Positions 18,509 to 26,828 of a stretch of DNA of 64,000 nt are shown piece by piece. The stretch is from assembly GCF_002874535.1 (NCBI RefSeq), contig NZ_CP025025.1, forward strand, positions 2,279,526-2,343,525, read 5' to 3'. This DNA is from Mesobacillus jeotgali. GTDB taxonomy: Bacteria > Bacillota > Bacilli > Bacillales > Cytobacillaceae. The translations under genes were made by a program, and so were the position numbers. Under the pieces are notes generated by a model. The model saw only the letters and a program-made list of their open reading frames with translations, searched no databases and was not told where the DNA came from. Positions within the stretch are counted from its first letter, which is position 1. Every line of letters starts with the position of its first letter.

Positions 18509-19437
18509 TTCCCCTCCTTTTTATGAAGTTTGATCCTTGGGTCAAGTATGCCGTAAGCAAGGTCTACAAGGAAAAGCATCATGATCAATACTGTACTGTA
18601 AAAAATCGTTGTTCCCATTATGACAGGGTAGTCACGCTGGTTGATGCTTTCGACAAAGTACTTGCCCATGCCTGGAATCGCAAAGATCTTTTCGATTACG
18701 AAAGTTCCTGTAAGTATACTAGCTGCCAATGAGCCAAGAATCGTGACAACTGGAAGCAATGCATTCTTTAAAGCATGTTTGAACACAATTTTTACGGGTG
18801 ACAGCCCTTTTGCCTTTGCTGTCCTTATGTAGTCTTGCGTCAAGACCTCAAGCATGCTGGATCTCGTCAAACGGGCGATGATTGCCATAGGTCCAGTAGC
18901 AAGTGCCAGAGTAGGCAGAATCATATGCTTCGGACTTGTCCAGGTAGCAACCGGAAGGATCTCCCAGGTAACAGCTAACTGCTGGATCAGCAGGGTTGCC
19001 ATGACAAAGTTTGGTACCGAAATACCGACTACGGCTACTGTCATCGCAAGATAATCAATCAAGCCATTATGGCGAAGTGCCGCAATGATTCCCAGAAGGA
19101 TGCCAGAAAATATCGCGACGATCAGCGTGATCATTCCCAGCTCGAATGAAACAGGGAATCCCCTTCCAAGCATTTCGTTTACAGTCTGTGAGGACTTTTT
19201 AATAGAAGGTCCGAAATCGAAAGTCGCGACCGACTTTAAGTATATAAAGTATTGAACGTATAATGGCTCATCCAAATGATAGAAACTCTCAAGGTTCTTT
19301 TGGACTGCTTCGCTAGTCGCCCGTTCCTCATTAAAGGGAGAACCAGGAATTGAGTGCATCAAGAAGAAGGTCAGCGTGATGATGACCAGCAATGTGATCG
19401 CCATTGAGCCCAGTCGTTTGAGTATGTAATGGAGCAT
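18505..19437 (-). CDS. dppB: Dipeptide ABC transporter permease DppB
   Basis: This 310-residue protein has the DppB/OppB build: the N-terminal helix MLHYILKRLGSMAITLLVII with TFFLMHSIPGSPF, and an EAA loop TAKAKGLSPVKIVFKHALKN (~residues 202-221), within about six helices. It forms the translocation pore with DppC. It follows dppA by 56 nt and overlaps dppC. Confidence 0.92.
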   Translation of the reverse strand: MLHYILKRLGSMAITLLVIITLTFFLMHSIPGSPFNEERATSEAVQKNLESFYHLDEPLYVQYFIYLKSVATFDFGPSIKKSSQTVNEMLGRGFPVSFELGMITLIVAIFSGILLGIIAALRHNGLIDYLAMTVAVVGISVPNFVMATLLIQQLAVTWEILPVATWTSPKHMILPTLALATGPMAIIARLTRSSMLEVLTQDYIRTAKAKGLSPVKIVFKHALKNALLPVVTILGSLAASILTGTFVIEKIFAIPGMGKYFVESINQRDYPVIMGTTIFYSTVLIMMLFLVDLAYGILDPRIKLHKKEGK

Positions 19438-19493
19438 TAACTCACATCCTTATCATGTCTTTATGTCAGTTCTGGAGGTGAATGAAAAACAGT

Positions 19494-20318
19494 CTATGAG
19501 AAAGTTGTCCTCATTGCCAGTTCTGTCATCACAAGCATAGCTTGATAGGCTTCTAGAATGTCCTTAGCCTGGTAGCGGACAATTGTGGTCCCTTCTTCAA
19601 TTTCTGTTCCGGGCATCAAGTTTGCCCACTCTGCTTGACCATAGTTGGCAAATTCAATTCTTAACACCGGATTATCAGGAGGAGTAAGCGGTTTCACTTT
19701 ATCCATGTTTTTAATAGCCAACTCAGTTTTCTCTGCAAGCAGTTCACCCGCTTTAACTGGTGTTAAAGATTTTGCGGCAGACCTTGAAATTGACTGTTTA
19801 ACTACGGCAGTTGTAATGTTAGGGATCAATGACTCTGCTTCACGGGCAGCCCCATCGTCTCCTGCCACCATGATAACAGGTACCCCATAATGACCTGCTA
19901 CATAAGCGTTGAATCCAAGCTCGCCAATTTGAACATCATTGATCCACATATGGCGAACGCCGAAAATCATAGAATGTGACATCACTCCGCTCATCGATGC
20001 CCTGGCATGGTATCCGACAAATACTGCCCCACCATAGCTGCCATCCAACCCCTGAACCATGGAAAAAGGCTTTACATCCCCGGTAATCAACTGTGTTTCC
20101 GGATGAAGATCCTCTATTAAAAGGTTGTTCATTTTTGAGTGGCTATCATTAACGATGACTTCCTGGCAGCCAGTCTCAAATGCTTTCTCAATTACATAGT
20201 TCGCTTCCTGTGTCATGATTTTCCTGCCACGATCGTAATTGTGCTTTGAAGAGTCAACATGGGTATGGTCGACCAGACCAGTAATCCCTTCCATGTCCAC
20301 AGATATGTACAGTTTCAT
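19494..20318 (-). CDS. dppA: D-aminopeptidase DppA (peptidase M55)
   Basis: This 274-residue zinc peptidase begins MKLYISVDMEGITG, with the metal ligands Asp8 and Glu10; the other ligands are expected in NDSHSKMNN (His ~61) and GYHARASMSG. DppA of B. subtilis removes N-terminal D-residues from short peptides such as D-Ala-D-Ala and forms a decameric ring in the cytosol. Being the first gene of the dpp operon is the B. subtilis arrangement. The upstream region has a promoter and a CodY-type box. Confidence 0.93.
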   Translation of the reverse strand: MKLYISVDMEGITGLVDHTHVDSSKHNYDRGRKIMTQEANYVIEKAFETGCQEVIVNDSHSKMNNLLIEDLHPETQLITGDVKPFSMVQGLDGSYGGAVFVGYHARASMSGVMSHSMIFGVRHMWINDVQIGELGFNAYVAGHYGVPVIMVAGDDGAAREAESLIPNITTAVVKQSISRSAAKSLTPVKAGELLAEKTELAIKNMDKVKPLTPPDNPVLRIEFANYGQAEWANLMPGTEIEEGTTIVRYQAKDILEAYQAMLVMTELAMRTTFS

Positions 20319-20340
20319 TTTTACCCAACTTTCTATGAAT

Positions 20341-20381
20341 AATTATCTTAAAATTATAAATAATAAATCTACCAACCGCAA
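20341..20381 (-). promoter_or_regulatory. dpp operon promoter with overlapping CodY-like box
   Basis: On the minus strand TTGCGG (20381-20376) and TATAAT (20358-20353) are separated by 17 nt. A 15-nt sequence at 20355-20341 matches the CodY consensus AATTTTCWGAAAATT at 13 of 15 positions and overlaps the end of the -10 box and the expected transcript start. In B. subtilis the dpp operon is a well-known CodY target, so repression in amino-acid-rich conditions is expected here. Confidence 0.65.
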
Positions 20382-20449
20382 CCTTTTTTCCTATTAATTT
20401 CTGTTATTACAAGGAAATAGGAGATTTGTCACTGGTAGTGAATTGTCAA

Positions 20450-20474
20450 TAATATTATTCATTGAATAATATTA
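20450..20474. repeat. Perfect AT-rich inverted repeat TAATATTATTC-N3-GAATAATATTA
   Basis: 11-bp arms with a 3-nt centre lie upstream of the dppA promoter and downstream of the Nudix gene terminator. No T-run follows on either strand, which fits a DNA-binding site better than a terminator. Confidence 0.4.
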
Positions 20475-20581
20475 GCAAAAGGAAAATTTGTTAAGATTTG
20501 AAGAAATGGGATTTAAAAGTCATTTTCTCGTACCCGCAGGAGTTTTTAAACCGTTTTTTCAAGATAATGGTTTTGGGCAGA

Positions 20582-20607
20582 AGAAAAGAGCGCAAAAATA
20601 TGCGCTC
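20582..20607 (-). terminator. Intrinsic terminator of the Nudix gene
   Basis: On the minus strand GAGCGC-N8-GCGCTC is followed by TTTTCTT, immediately after the stop codon. Confidence 0.75.
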
Positions 20608-21237
20608 CTACTCTTTGAGATTATGTTGCTCCATTATTTCAATGAAATGGGTCAACACTCTTGCTGTAAGTCCCCAAATCACCTTGCCGTTTGTCCGATA
20701 GAAATATTCATCCATCGTTCTTGTCTGCCAGTTGTAGTTCTCGCCGCCAATGATTAAATCGAAAGGAAATCCATCTTCGGGTTCTACTTGATAGTTTATT
20801 TTATAACTGTCCGGCTGGTTCTTTTTAAAGAAAGACAGCGGAACAGTGAATACTTCCCCAACTTCCGCTTCGTTAGGAATGATGTTGTTTAACTTACTTA
20901 TTCTACCCACAAAAGGGTAGATAATTGTACCGAATGCAGACACCATATAATCCAAAGGAAAAACATCAATTATCTCGCTTTCCTTTATGCCGAGTTCTTC
21001 CGACGTTTCCCTGACCGCTGCTTTTTGAGGATCCTCTCCCTCTTCTATCTTCCCGCCCGGGAAACAAACCTCACCAGGCTGTCTTCTCATCTTAAGGGAA
21101 CGTACCTCGAATAAAATATGGACTTCTCCATTTACTTCCACTAACGGCAGCAATACTGCGAATTTAATGAATTTTTCATGGCCCAAAATTGAGGGTGTCC
21201 GCCCCAATAAAGTATTTGCAATCTGATTAATATTCAT
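20608..21237 (-). CDS. Nudix hydrolase, probable CoA pyrophosphatase
   Basis: This 209-residue protein holds a Nudix box in GKIEEGEDPQKAAVRETSEE plus LGI (residues ~62-85). The upstream segment VRSLKMRRQPGEVCFPGG matches the signature of the NudL/CoA-diphosphatase subgroup, which hydrolyses CoA and its derivatives to phosphopantetheine and 3',5'-ADP. It should be cytosolic and metal dependent. It is a single gene with its own terminator; no functional link to dppA is implied. Confidence 0.82.
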   Translation of the reverse strand: MNINQIANTLLGRTPSILGHEKFIKFAVLLPLVEVNGEVHILFEVRSLKMRRQPGEVCFPGGKIEEGEDPQKAAVRETSEELGIKESEIIDVFPLDYMVSAFGTIIYPFVGRISKLNNIIPNEAEVGEVFTVPLSFFKKNQPDSYKINYQVEPEDGFPFDLIIGGENYNWQTRTMDEYFYRTNGKVIWGLTARVLTHFIEIMEQHNLKE

Positions 21238-21412
21238 TATTGGACATCCACTCTCCCTTTTTTAATATGTAATTTATTTTATTATGAATAGCAAGATAAA
21301 AGAAAGAAAACGGCTTTTTTATCGAAGCATAATTGTTAATTAATTGCTCTACAAATCATTAACAGAAAAAACAACCCTGATATACTTTGAAACCAAGGCT
21401 TTCAAAAAAATG

Positions 21413-21438
21413 AAAAAGCAGCGACGAAATGCCGCTGC
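21413..21438 (-). terminator. Intrinsic terminator of the small membrane protein gene
   Basis: On the minus strand GCAGCG-N9-CGCTGC is followed by TTTTTCA, 14 nt after the stop codon. Confidence 0.8.
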
Positions 21439-21451
21439 CCGTTCAATAAGA

Positions 21452-21601
21452 TTATGACCCTGTCGCTCGGCCTTTGATCGCTTTATACGCAATCAAGATA
21501 ATACCGATGATGAGCAGAATGTGAATGATGCCGCCGGCGATTTCAAATATCAGTCCTAATAACCAAAGCACCAGTAATATACCCGCTATTGTCCACAACA
21601 T
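21452..21601 (-). CDS. Small membrane protein, lmo0937 family
   Basis: This 49-residue protein begins MLWTIAGILLVLWLLGLIFE and has two hydrophobic helices ending in a short basic tail (YKAIKGRATGS). The length, the two-helix layout and the central G-rich turn fit the lmo0937-type membrane proteins common in Bacillaceae, function unknown. GGAG lies 9-10 nt upstream of the ATG and a terminator follows, so it is a stand-alone transcription unit. Confidence 0.8.
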   Translation of the reverse strand: MLWTIAGILLVLWLLGLIFEIAGGIIHILLIIGIILIAYKAIKGRATGS

Positions 21602-21756
21602 TAGGAACGTCTCCTTTCGCTGTATTCTTAATAAAAGTTTACCCCTTAGCCATTTACATTAAACAAGCCAGTTGTGATAAGGGTCTATCAAATATTTGAT
21701 TACTTTCCCGTCGATATGTCACACTAAAAAAAACATCACTTTAAGGAGCGCAATCT

Positions 21757-22542
21757 ATGCCCAACTACAAGATATTATTCTTAGATATAGATGGAACAAT
21801 TTTAACTCCCGATAATACTATCGAGGATTCCACGAAGAACGCTATCAGTGAAATGAAGAAAAAAAATATTGAGGTCGTTCTTGCCACAGGACGTCCGATT
21901 CATGAGATTAAAGAGCTTGGGGAAGAGCTTAACATTTCCTCTTTTATAGGATATAACGGTGCTTTGGGAATATATGAAGACGAAACGATCTTTGCTGAAC
22001 CAATGCCTGTAAAGGATGTAAAATACATCCTGAATGTTGCGAAAAAACATAATCATAAGCTGGTCTTGTATACCAATAAAAAAAATTATTTAACAGACCT
22101 GGACTCGGATTTGGTCAAAACCTTCCTTCAGCAATTTCATCTGCGTCAGAATGATATTTTTTCAGAGGATGTCATTGAAGGGATTCTCGGCATGACGATT
22201 ATCACTACTGGAAATAATGGAGAAGCACACTATGAATTCGCTGATGGAATACATTTGTCACAGGTCAATGTAGAGGGTATGCATCATTGCTACGATGTCA
22301 TCCGTGATAAGGTAAATAAAGGGGTTGGCATTCAATTCTTGTTGACAAAACTGGGAATAAAACGGGAAAACTCCATTGCCTTTGGGGATGGAATGAATGA
22401 CAAAGAAATGCTTTCATTCGCAGGAGAAGGTTTTGCCATGGGCAATGCCCATCCGGACTTGTTCCAGCATGCAAAGAATAGAACCACAGATGTGACCGAC
22501 TCAGGGATTTTTAACGGTTTGAAGTCGTTAGGATTGCTGTAA
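21757..22542 (+). CDS. Cof-type HAD-superfamily phosphatase
   Basis: This 261-residue protein has the HAD motifs DIDGT (~residues 10-14, nucleophile and acid/base Asp), TGR (~45-47), a conserved Lys region before them and GDGMNDKEML (~208-217). The C2-type cap between motifs II and III assigns it to the Cof/HAD-IIB group, which dephosphorylate sugar phosphates, flavin or pyridoxal phosphates. The precise substrate is unknown. AAGGAG lies 8-9 nt upstream of the ATG. No partner genes are linked. Confidence 0.87.
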   Translation: MPNYKILFLDIDGTILTPDNTIEDSTKNAISEMKKKNIEVVLATGRPIHEIKELGEELNISSFIGYNGALGIYEDETIFAEPMPVKDVKYILNVAKKHNHKLVLYTNKKNYLTDLDSDLVKTFLQQFHLRQNDIFSEDVIEGILGMTIITTGNNGEAHYEFADGIHLSQVNVEGMHHCYDVIRDKVNKGVGIQFLLTKLGIKRENSIAFGDGMNDKEMLSFAGEGFAMGNAHPDLFQHAKNRTTDVTDSGIFNGLKSLGLL

Positions 22543-22604
22543 TAAGTATCCACTTGAATTGATGAGAATTCTGTGTTCGGATTGTCAGCTCTTTTGGTAG
22601 TTAG

Positions 22605-23425
22605 AAAGAGCCGTTGTCAGATTAACGGGTTTACTTCAGAGGTGCAAACAAGTAAAACACAAAGCAAATCGCACTTATTTCACATTGAAATTCACCGTGC
22701 GATTTTTCGTGTTATATCAATGTATTTTTGTAATGTAATTTAAAATTCACACATCAATTTACAAGTCATTTCACTTTGACGGAAATAATTATTGGACGGT
22801 ATGTGATTTTGTGGTGATTTGGTAAGTGGATTTTATGGTAATTGTGAAGGAGTTTGGATATTTATGTTAAAATTGAAATAAGACTATCGAAGACCTTGTG
22901 AAATAATGTACTTAAAGTAACGATGCAGGAATGTGAAGGCAAATTTGATTTCCCAACAAGACTTAAAATAACCGGAGATTCTCCGGTTAGAGTGAAGAAT
23001 ATGGCTCGGTTGGATGGAAATAAGCGGAGAATTTCCGATTAAATGGTGCAAAATTGTCCATTTGCCTTTTTTTTGAGTCGATAGTCGGAATTTCTCCGGC
23101 TATTTGAGCTATTTTTAAAGCTTTTTCGAAATTAAGGGGAATTTCTCCGCTTATTTATCAACTCGCCGCTGCTTCCCTTATTCGTGACCGGGCTGTGCGT
23201 GGCAGAAAAAAGTATTCTTGAATATCCACGGACCGCTTATTGAACGGGTGCTTTAGCACAATAAGGTAATATGAAAAAAGGCTTAGAGATGAAAATTTCT
23301 CTAAGCCTTTTTGTATTGTGAATAGTGTAGTGGAATCGGTGCGAATTAATATGTGATTTTGTCTGTGATTTGCCGTTTTGCACCTCAAAAGTAAACCCGT
23401 TATTGTCTGATGACAACGGCTTTTT
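22605..23425. repeat. 820-bp non-coding segment bounded by long inverted repeats
   Basis: About 45 nt at the left end (22605-22648, containing GCCGTTGTCAGA and GGTGCAAA) reappear inverted at the right end (23377-23425). Apart from a few small indels the match covers AACGGGTTTACTT and AGGTGCAAA. Each end can fold a hairpin (CCGTT...AACGG) facing outward. Inside are further short inverted repeats built on GGAGAATTTCC/GGAATTTCTCCG motifs (22974-23150), a 9-bp stem AAATCGCAC/GTGCGATTT at 22666-22707, and a strong terminator-like hairpin. No convincing gene lies within. This could be a MITE-like element or an accumulation of intergenic repeats; no clear target-site duplication was seen. Confidence 0.5.
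23275..23312. terminator. Perfect 15-bp terminator-like hairpin inside the repeat segment
   Basis: AAAAAGGCTTAGAGA pairs with TCTCTAAGCCTTTTT around an 8-nt loop, working in both directions. The nearest gene end is aspA (23430) on the minus strand, about 120 nt away. Confidence 0.75.
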
Positions 23426-23429
23426 TCAA

Positions 23430-24854
23430 TCAGTCTTTATTCAACAGTTCTTCCCCTGCAATCCCAGGGTTTGTCATTTCATATGGATTCAGGATCAAAT
23501 CCAGCTCTTCTTCTGTCAGGACGTCGTATGCAAGGCATAGTTCCCTTACTGACTTCCCTGTCAAGATCGCTTCTCTCGCGATTCTCGACACTGCTTCATA
23601 ACCTAAGTGCGGATTGACAGCAGTGATGATGCCTACACTTCTCTCCACATCTTTTTCAAGCTTCTCTTTGTTCGCTTCAATTCCAACGAGACAGTGGTCA
23701 GTAAATACCTTGAAACCATTGTTCATGATGCTGATTGATTGGATCAGGTTAAAAATAAGAACAGGTTCCATTACATTCAACTCGAGCTGGCCCGCTTCGG
23801 ATGCAAGACAGATCGTATGGTCGTTTCCAATAACCTGGAAAGCAACCTGGTTGATGACTTCAGGCATAACCGGATTCACCTTGCCAGGCATGATGGATGA
23901 GCCTGGTTGTCTTGAAGGAAGGAAAATTTCGTTAAAGCCCACTCGAGGACCTGACGCCATCAGTCGTAAGTCGTTGGCTATCTTCGACATATTCATCATG
24001 CAAACCTTCAAGGCAGCAGATACGGTTGTATAAGCATCGGTATTTTGAGTCGCATCCACTAAATGGTCAGCATTCGTTAAAGGATATCCGCTGATTTCAG
24101 AAAGGTGACGGACAACATTTTTGATGTATTTAGGATTGGCATTCAGCCCGGTACCCACGGCGGTTGCTCCCATATTCACTTCGAATAGATGACCGCGAGT
24201 ATGCTTAATTCTGTCGATATCTCGTTCAATCACCCTTGTATATGCTTCAAATTCCTGGCCGAGACGAATCGGAACAGCGTCCTGTAGGTGCGTCCTGCCC
24301 ATTTTTATGACAGCATCAAATTCCCTTGCTTTCTGGGAAAAAACATCTCGCATGATCTGCATAGTATCCAATAGCTTGTCCAAAAGGGATAGCACAGAAA
24401 TGTGCATCGCAGTAGGAAAAGCATCATTCGTCGATTGAGCCATGTTCACATGCGAATTAGGGCTTAATGTAAAATAATCCCCTTTATTCTCACCAAGCAA
24501 TTCCAGTGCGCGGTTCGCAATTACTTCATTCGTGTTCATGTTGATGGAGGTCCCAGCTCCTCCCTGAATTGGATCCACGATGAACTGTTCATGCCACTGA
24601 CCCTGGATTATTTCATCAGCCGCTTTTACAATGACCTCTCCAAGGCCGCCGTAAAGCCTTCCTGTTTCCATATTGGCAAGTGCCGCAGCTTTTTTTACCA
24701 TGGCCATTGCCTTTATAAGTTCACTATGTATTCTATACCCGGTTATCGGGAAGTTTTCAACAGCCCTTAAAGTTTGAATGCCATAATACGCATCCGCTAA
24801 AACTTCCTTCGTACCCAGAAAATCCTTCTCAATACGGACTTTAACCTCAGACAT
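23430..24854 (-). CDS. aspA: Aspartate ammonia-lyase
   Basis: This 474-residue protein belongs to the fumarase/aspartase superfamily. The signature GSSIMPGKVNPVMPE (~residues 317-331) includes the catalytic Ser loop, and NTNEVIANRALELLG and TGRTH-like MGRTHLQDAVP segments are conserved. The start (MSEVKVRIEKDFLGTKEV) and details such as GGAGTSINMN fit aspartase (AnsB/AspA), which interconverts L-aspartate with fumarate and ammonia, better than fumarase C. In B. subtilis ansB follows an asparaginase gene; here no asparaginase is adjacent. The upstream gap contains no obvious regulator. Confidence 0.88.
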   Translation of the reverse strand: MSEVKVRIEKDFLGTKEVLADAYYGIQTLRAVENFPITGYRIHSELIKAMAMVKKAAALANMETGRLYGGLGEVIVKAADEIIQGQWHEQFIVDPIQGGAGTSINMNTNEVIANRALELLGENKGDYFTLSPNSHVNMAQSTNDAFPTAMHISVLSLLDKLLDTMQIMRDVFSQKAREFDAVIKMGRTHLQDAVPIRLGQEFEAYTRVIERDIDRIKHTRGHLFEVNMGATAVGTGLNANPKYIKNVVRHLSEISGYPLTNADHLVDATQNTDAYTTVSAALKVCMMNMSKIANDLRLMASGPRVGFNEIFLPSRQPGSSIMPGKVNPVMPEVINQVAFQVIGNDHTICLASEAGQLELNVMEPVLIFNLIQSISIMNNGFKVFTDHCLVGIEANKEKLEKDVERSVGIITAVNPHLGYEAVSRIAREAILTGKSVRELCLAYDVLTEEELDLILNPYEMTNPGIAGEELLNKD

Positions 24855-25191
24855 TTATTCTACCCCTCCAAAAAGCGTGAAATTTCGTAATTAATCTAAA
24901 TATTGTATTGAGGGCAATCATTTTCCGACAATCTTCTAGTGACTTCTTAATCCCCCTTAGCCCTTTATATTGGCCTACATGACTATTGTAAATCAAAAAG
25001 CAGAAATCATCACGACAAATCATCTTTTTCCTAAACTTAGATCGCGAAAACTGTATGATTTCTAATTGTTATGGTGAAACTCCACTACTTTTGAGAGCTT
25101 TTGTCACCATGCAGGAAAACAGGAATGTTCTTGCTGAATTGTAATAGGACATCGAATTTATCATAAACCAAAACAGAAAGGAATGTGCACG
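24855..25191. other. Intergenic gap with no recognised feature
   Basis: This 337-nt AT-rich gap separates divergent aspA and the MerR-type gene. A spaced inverted repeat ATGGTGA...TCACCAT starts near 25071, but nothing resembling a gene, a clear promoter pair or an RNA element was found. Confidence 0.5.
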
Positions 25192-26439
25192 ATGACTGAC
25201 ACTCAATTCATGAAGGCATACACAATCAAAGAGGTGTCCAAGAAAATAAATGTTCCGTCTGGCACCATTAGACAATGGGAAAAAGATCTTGCGGGACTGC
25301 TGATCGTCCCAAGAACGAAACAAGGTGCAAGATTTTATACGGATATAGAAATAGACGAACTGATGAAGATAAAGCAAATGCGTGATAAAAATTTAAGCAA
25401 AGAGATGATTCGGGATCTCTTACAGAGGCATAAAAGTTCTGATGCGGTTTCCGATCGATCTCCACATGAAAACAGCCTAACTGTAAATTCGAATATGCCA
25501 GCCGCTTCTCCGACAGGCAGCCCAAATGATTTTGATACTTTTATGTTTGCTATGGAACAATATAAGAAGTCCTTGCTTGAAGAGGTAAAAGCAGAAATCA
25601 GGAACGGCATTCGAAAGGAAGTTCTGGAGGAAGTAAAAAAAGAAATCTCTAAAGGTACTTTTACAACAGTAAAAACCCTTTCCGATTCTATCTATAAAAC
25701 AGGAGAAAAAACCAATGAACATATAATGGTGCTATCTGAAACAGTTGCCAAAAGCTCGGAAGAAAGTTCCGAACGCCTCGGAACGATATCTTCTGAGCTT
25801 ACGAATGTTTCGAAAGGTACTTCCGAAATTAGCACGAACCTTGCAAAAGTTTCTAAAGGTACGACAGAAATGTTCAGCAAGCTTTCAGATTCTGTAACCA
25901 AAGCTTCTCAAGGTACGACTGATAAAATAACGAAGCTGACCGAGAATGTTGCGAAGGTTTCAAAAGGTACTTCCGAAAAAATAAATGCACTATCCGGCAG
26001 TCTTGCGAATGTCTCGAAGGGCACTTCCGAACGAATTGCATCTTTAACATCTAGTTTGACTAAGACCTCAAAAGGCACGAATGAAAAAATTGTAAAGTTA
26101 GAGAGCACGGTCAATAAGCTGTCCTCCGGTACAAATAACGAATTATCACTTTTGGCAAAACGCTTGAACGAGACAACCGAGACAGTTTCCGAAGAGTTTA
26201 AAATACTTGCTGACTATGTTTCAAATAGTCGCGAAACAACAAATCAGGAGCTCTCAAATTTAAACCAGGTCATCAATCAGGAACGAGATTATTTTGTCCG
26301 CACCCTTCAAAGTGAACGTGAAGAATTACGCCAGGAGATCAGGCAGCGGGACGAAATGTTTAAAAATATGGTCGATAGCTTCAGGGAGACGGCAGCTTCG
26401 AAACAATCAAAACGCAATTGGTGGAAGGTTTGGAAGTAG
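25192..26439 (+). CDS. MerR-type HTH protein with 18-residue coiled-coil repeats (DUF3967-like)
   Basis: The 415-residue protein has an N-terminal MerR/RacA-like winged helix (residues ~8-80: YTIKEVSKKINVPSGTIRQW). A linker, a long coiled coil and a C-terminal region resembling DUF3967 (RQRDEMFKNMVDSF) follow, with the tail KRNWWKVWK. In the coiled coil the motif SKGT or a close variant recurs at residues 221, 239, 257, 275, 293 and 311, exactly 18 apart, with one extra copy at 207. The layout recalls RacA, which binds DNA through such a domain and bridges it to the cell pole; that role is inference only. The aromatic basic tail could contact membrane. I chose the ATG at 25192, since AAAGGA is 9 nt upstream; the ATG at 25183 abuts it. 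Confidence 0.78.
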   Translation: MTDTQFMKAYTIKEVSKKINVPSGTIRQWEKDLAGLLIVPRTKQGARFYTDIEIDELMKIKQMRDKNLSKEMIRDLLQRHKSSDAVSDRSPHENSLTVNSNMPAASPTGSPNDFDTFMFAMEQYKKSLLEEVKAEIRNGIRKEVLEEVKKEISKGTFTTVKTLSDSIYKTGEKTNEHIMVLSETVAKSSEESSERLGTISSELTNVSKGTSEISTNLAKVSKGTTEMFSKLSDSVTKASQGTTDKITKLTENVAKVSKGTSEKINALSGSLANVSKGTSERIASLTSSLTKTSKGTNEKIVKLESTVNKLSSGTNNELSLLAKRLNETTETVSEEFKILADYVSNSRETTNQELSNLNQVINQERDYFVRTLQSEREELRQEIRQRDEMFKNMVDSFRETAASKQSKRNWWKVWK

Positions 26440-26479
26440 TTTTCTCTTCTTAAGTTTATAGACTTTTTTACTGAGATTA

Positions 26480-26715
26480 TTGTCTAGCTCCAGCACCTAG
26501 CCAGTTTTCATCCCTGAGAGTGCCTCCATGAGTATCTTGCGATAAGCGTTAGCTTTTAGCAGCTCGAGTCGCTTCAGTCCAGCCAATGAAGTCAAAGAAC
26601 GACTTCAATGATCGGCACTCTGATGCATAGGACGTGCAGACCCGCCAGCCACAGGATGTGGCGCTGCAGGCGTGCAGCGCTTGTCGACCGACTAAGGCGC
26701 TTAAGCTTTTCTTTT
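26480..26715. repeat. Dispersed Bacillus intergenic repeat, copy with two insertions
   Basis: The segment carries the same sequence, in inverse orientation, as 45075-45200: CTAGCTCCAGC near 26486, CGAGTCGCTTC near 26563, AATGAAGTCAAAGAACGACT near 26585, and CTTGTCGACCGACTAAGGCG near 26682. Relative to that copy it contains two extra stretches (about 26503-26560 and 26620-26675). No gene lies here. Confidence 0.7.
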
Positions 26716-26828
26716 TGCTGACATATAACTTGTAAAGATGTAAATAATATTTACACTTAAGCACCAACCGTTTTTCAATAAATCTCCATTATGCAATGCA
26801 AGAAATACTCTTGGGAGGGAAATTGGAG

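Noticed and set aside
20450-20474. Terminator of the Nudix gene
   Set aside because: A GC-rich hairpin with a T-run already follows the stop codon, and this repeat has no T-run.
23158-23388. 76-residue minus-strand reading frame in the inverted-repeat block
   Set aside because: No ribosome site, made up of repeat and terminator sequence, and composition unlike a protein.
26549-26767. 72-residue minus-strand frame
   Set aside because: Lies entirely inside the dispersed intergenic repeat and has no ribosome site.
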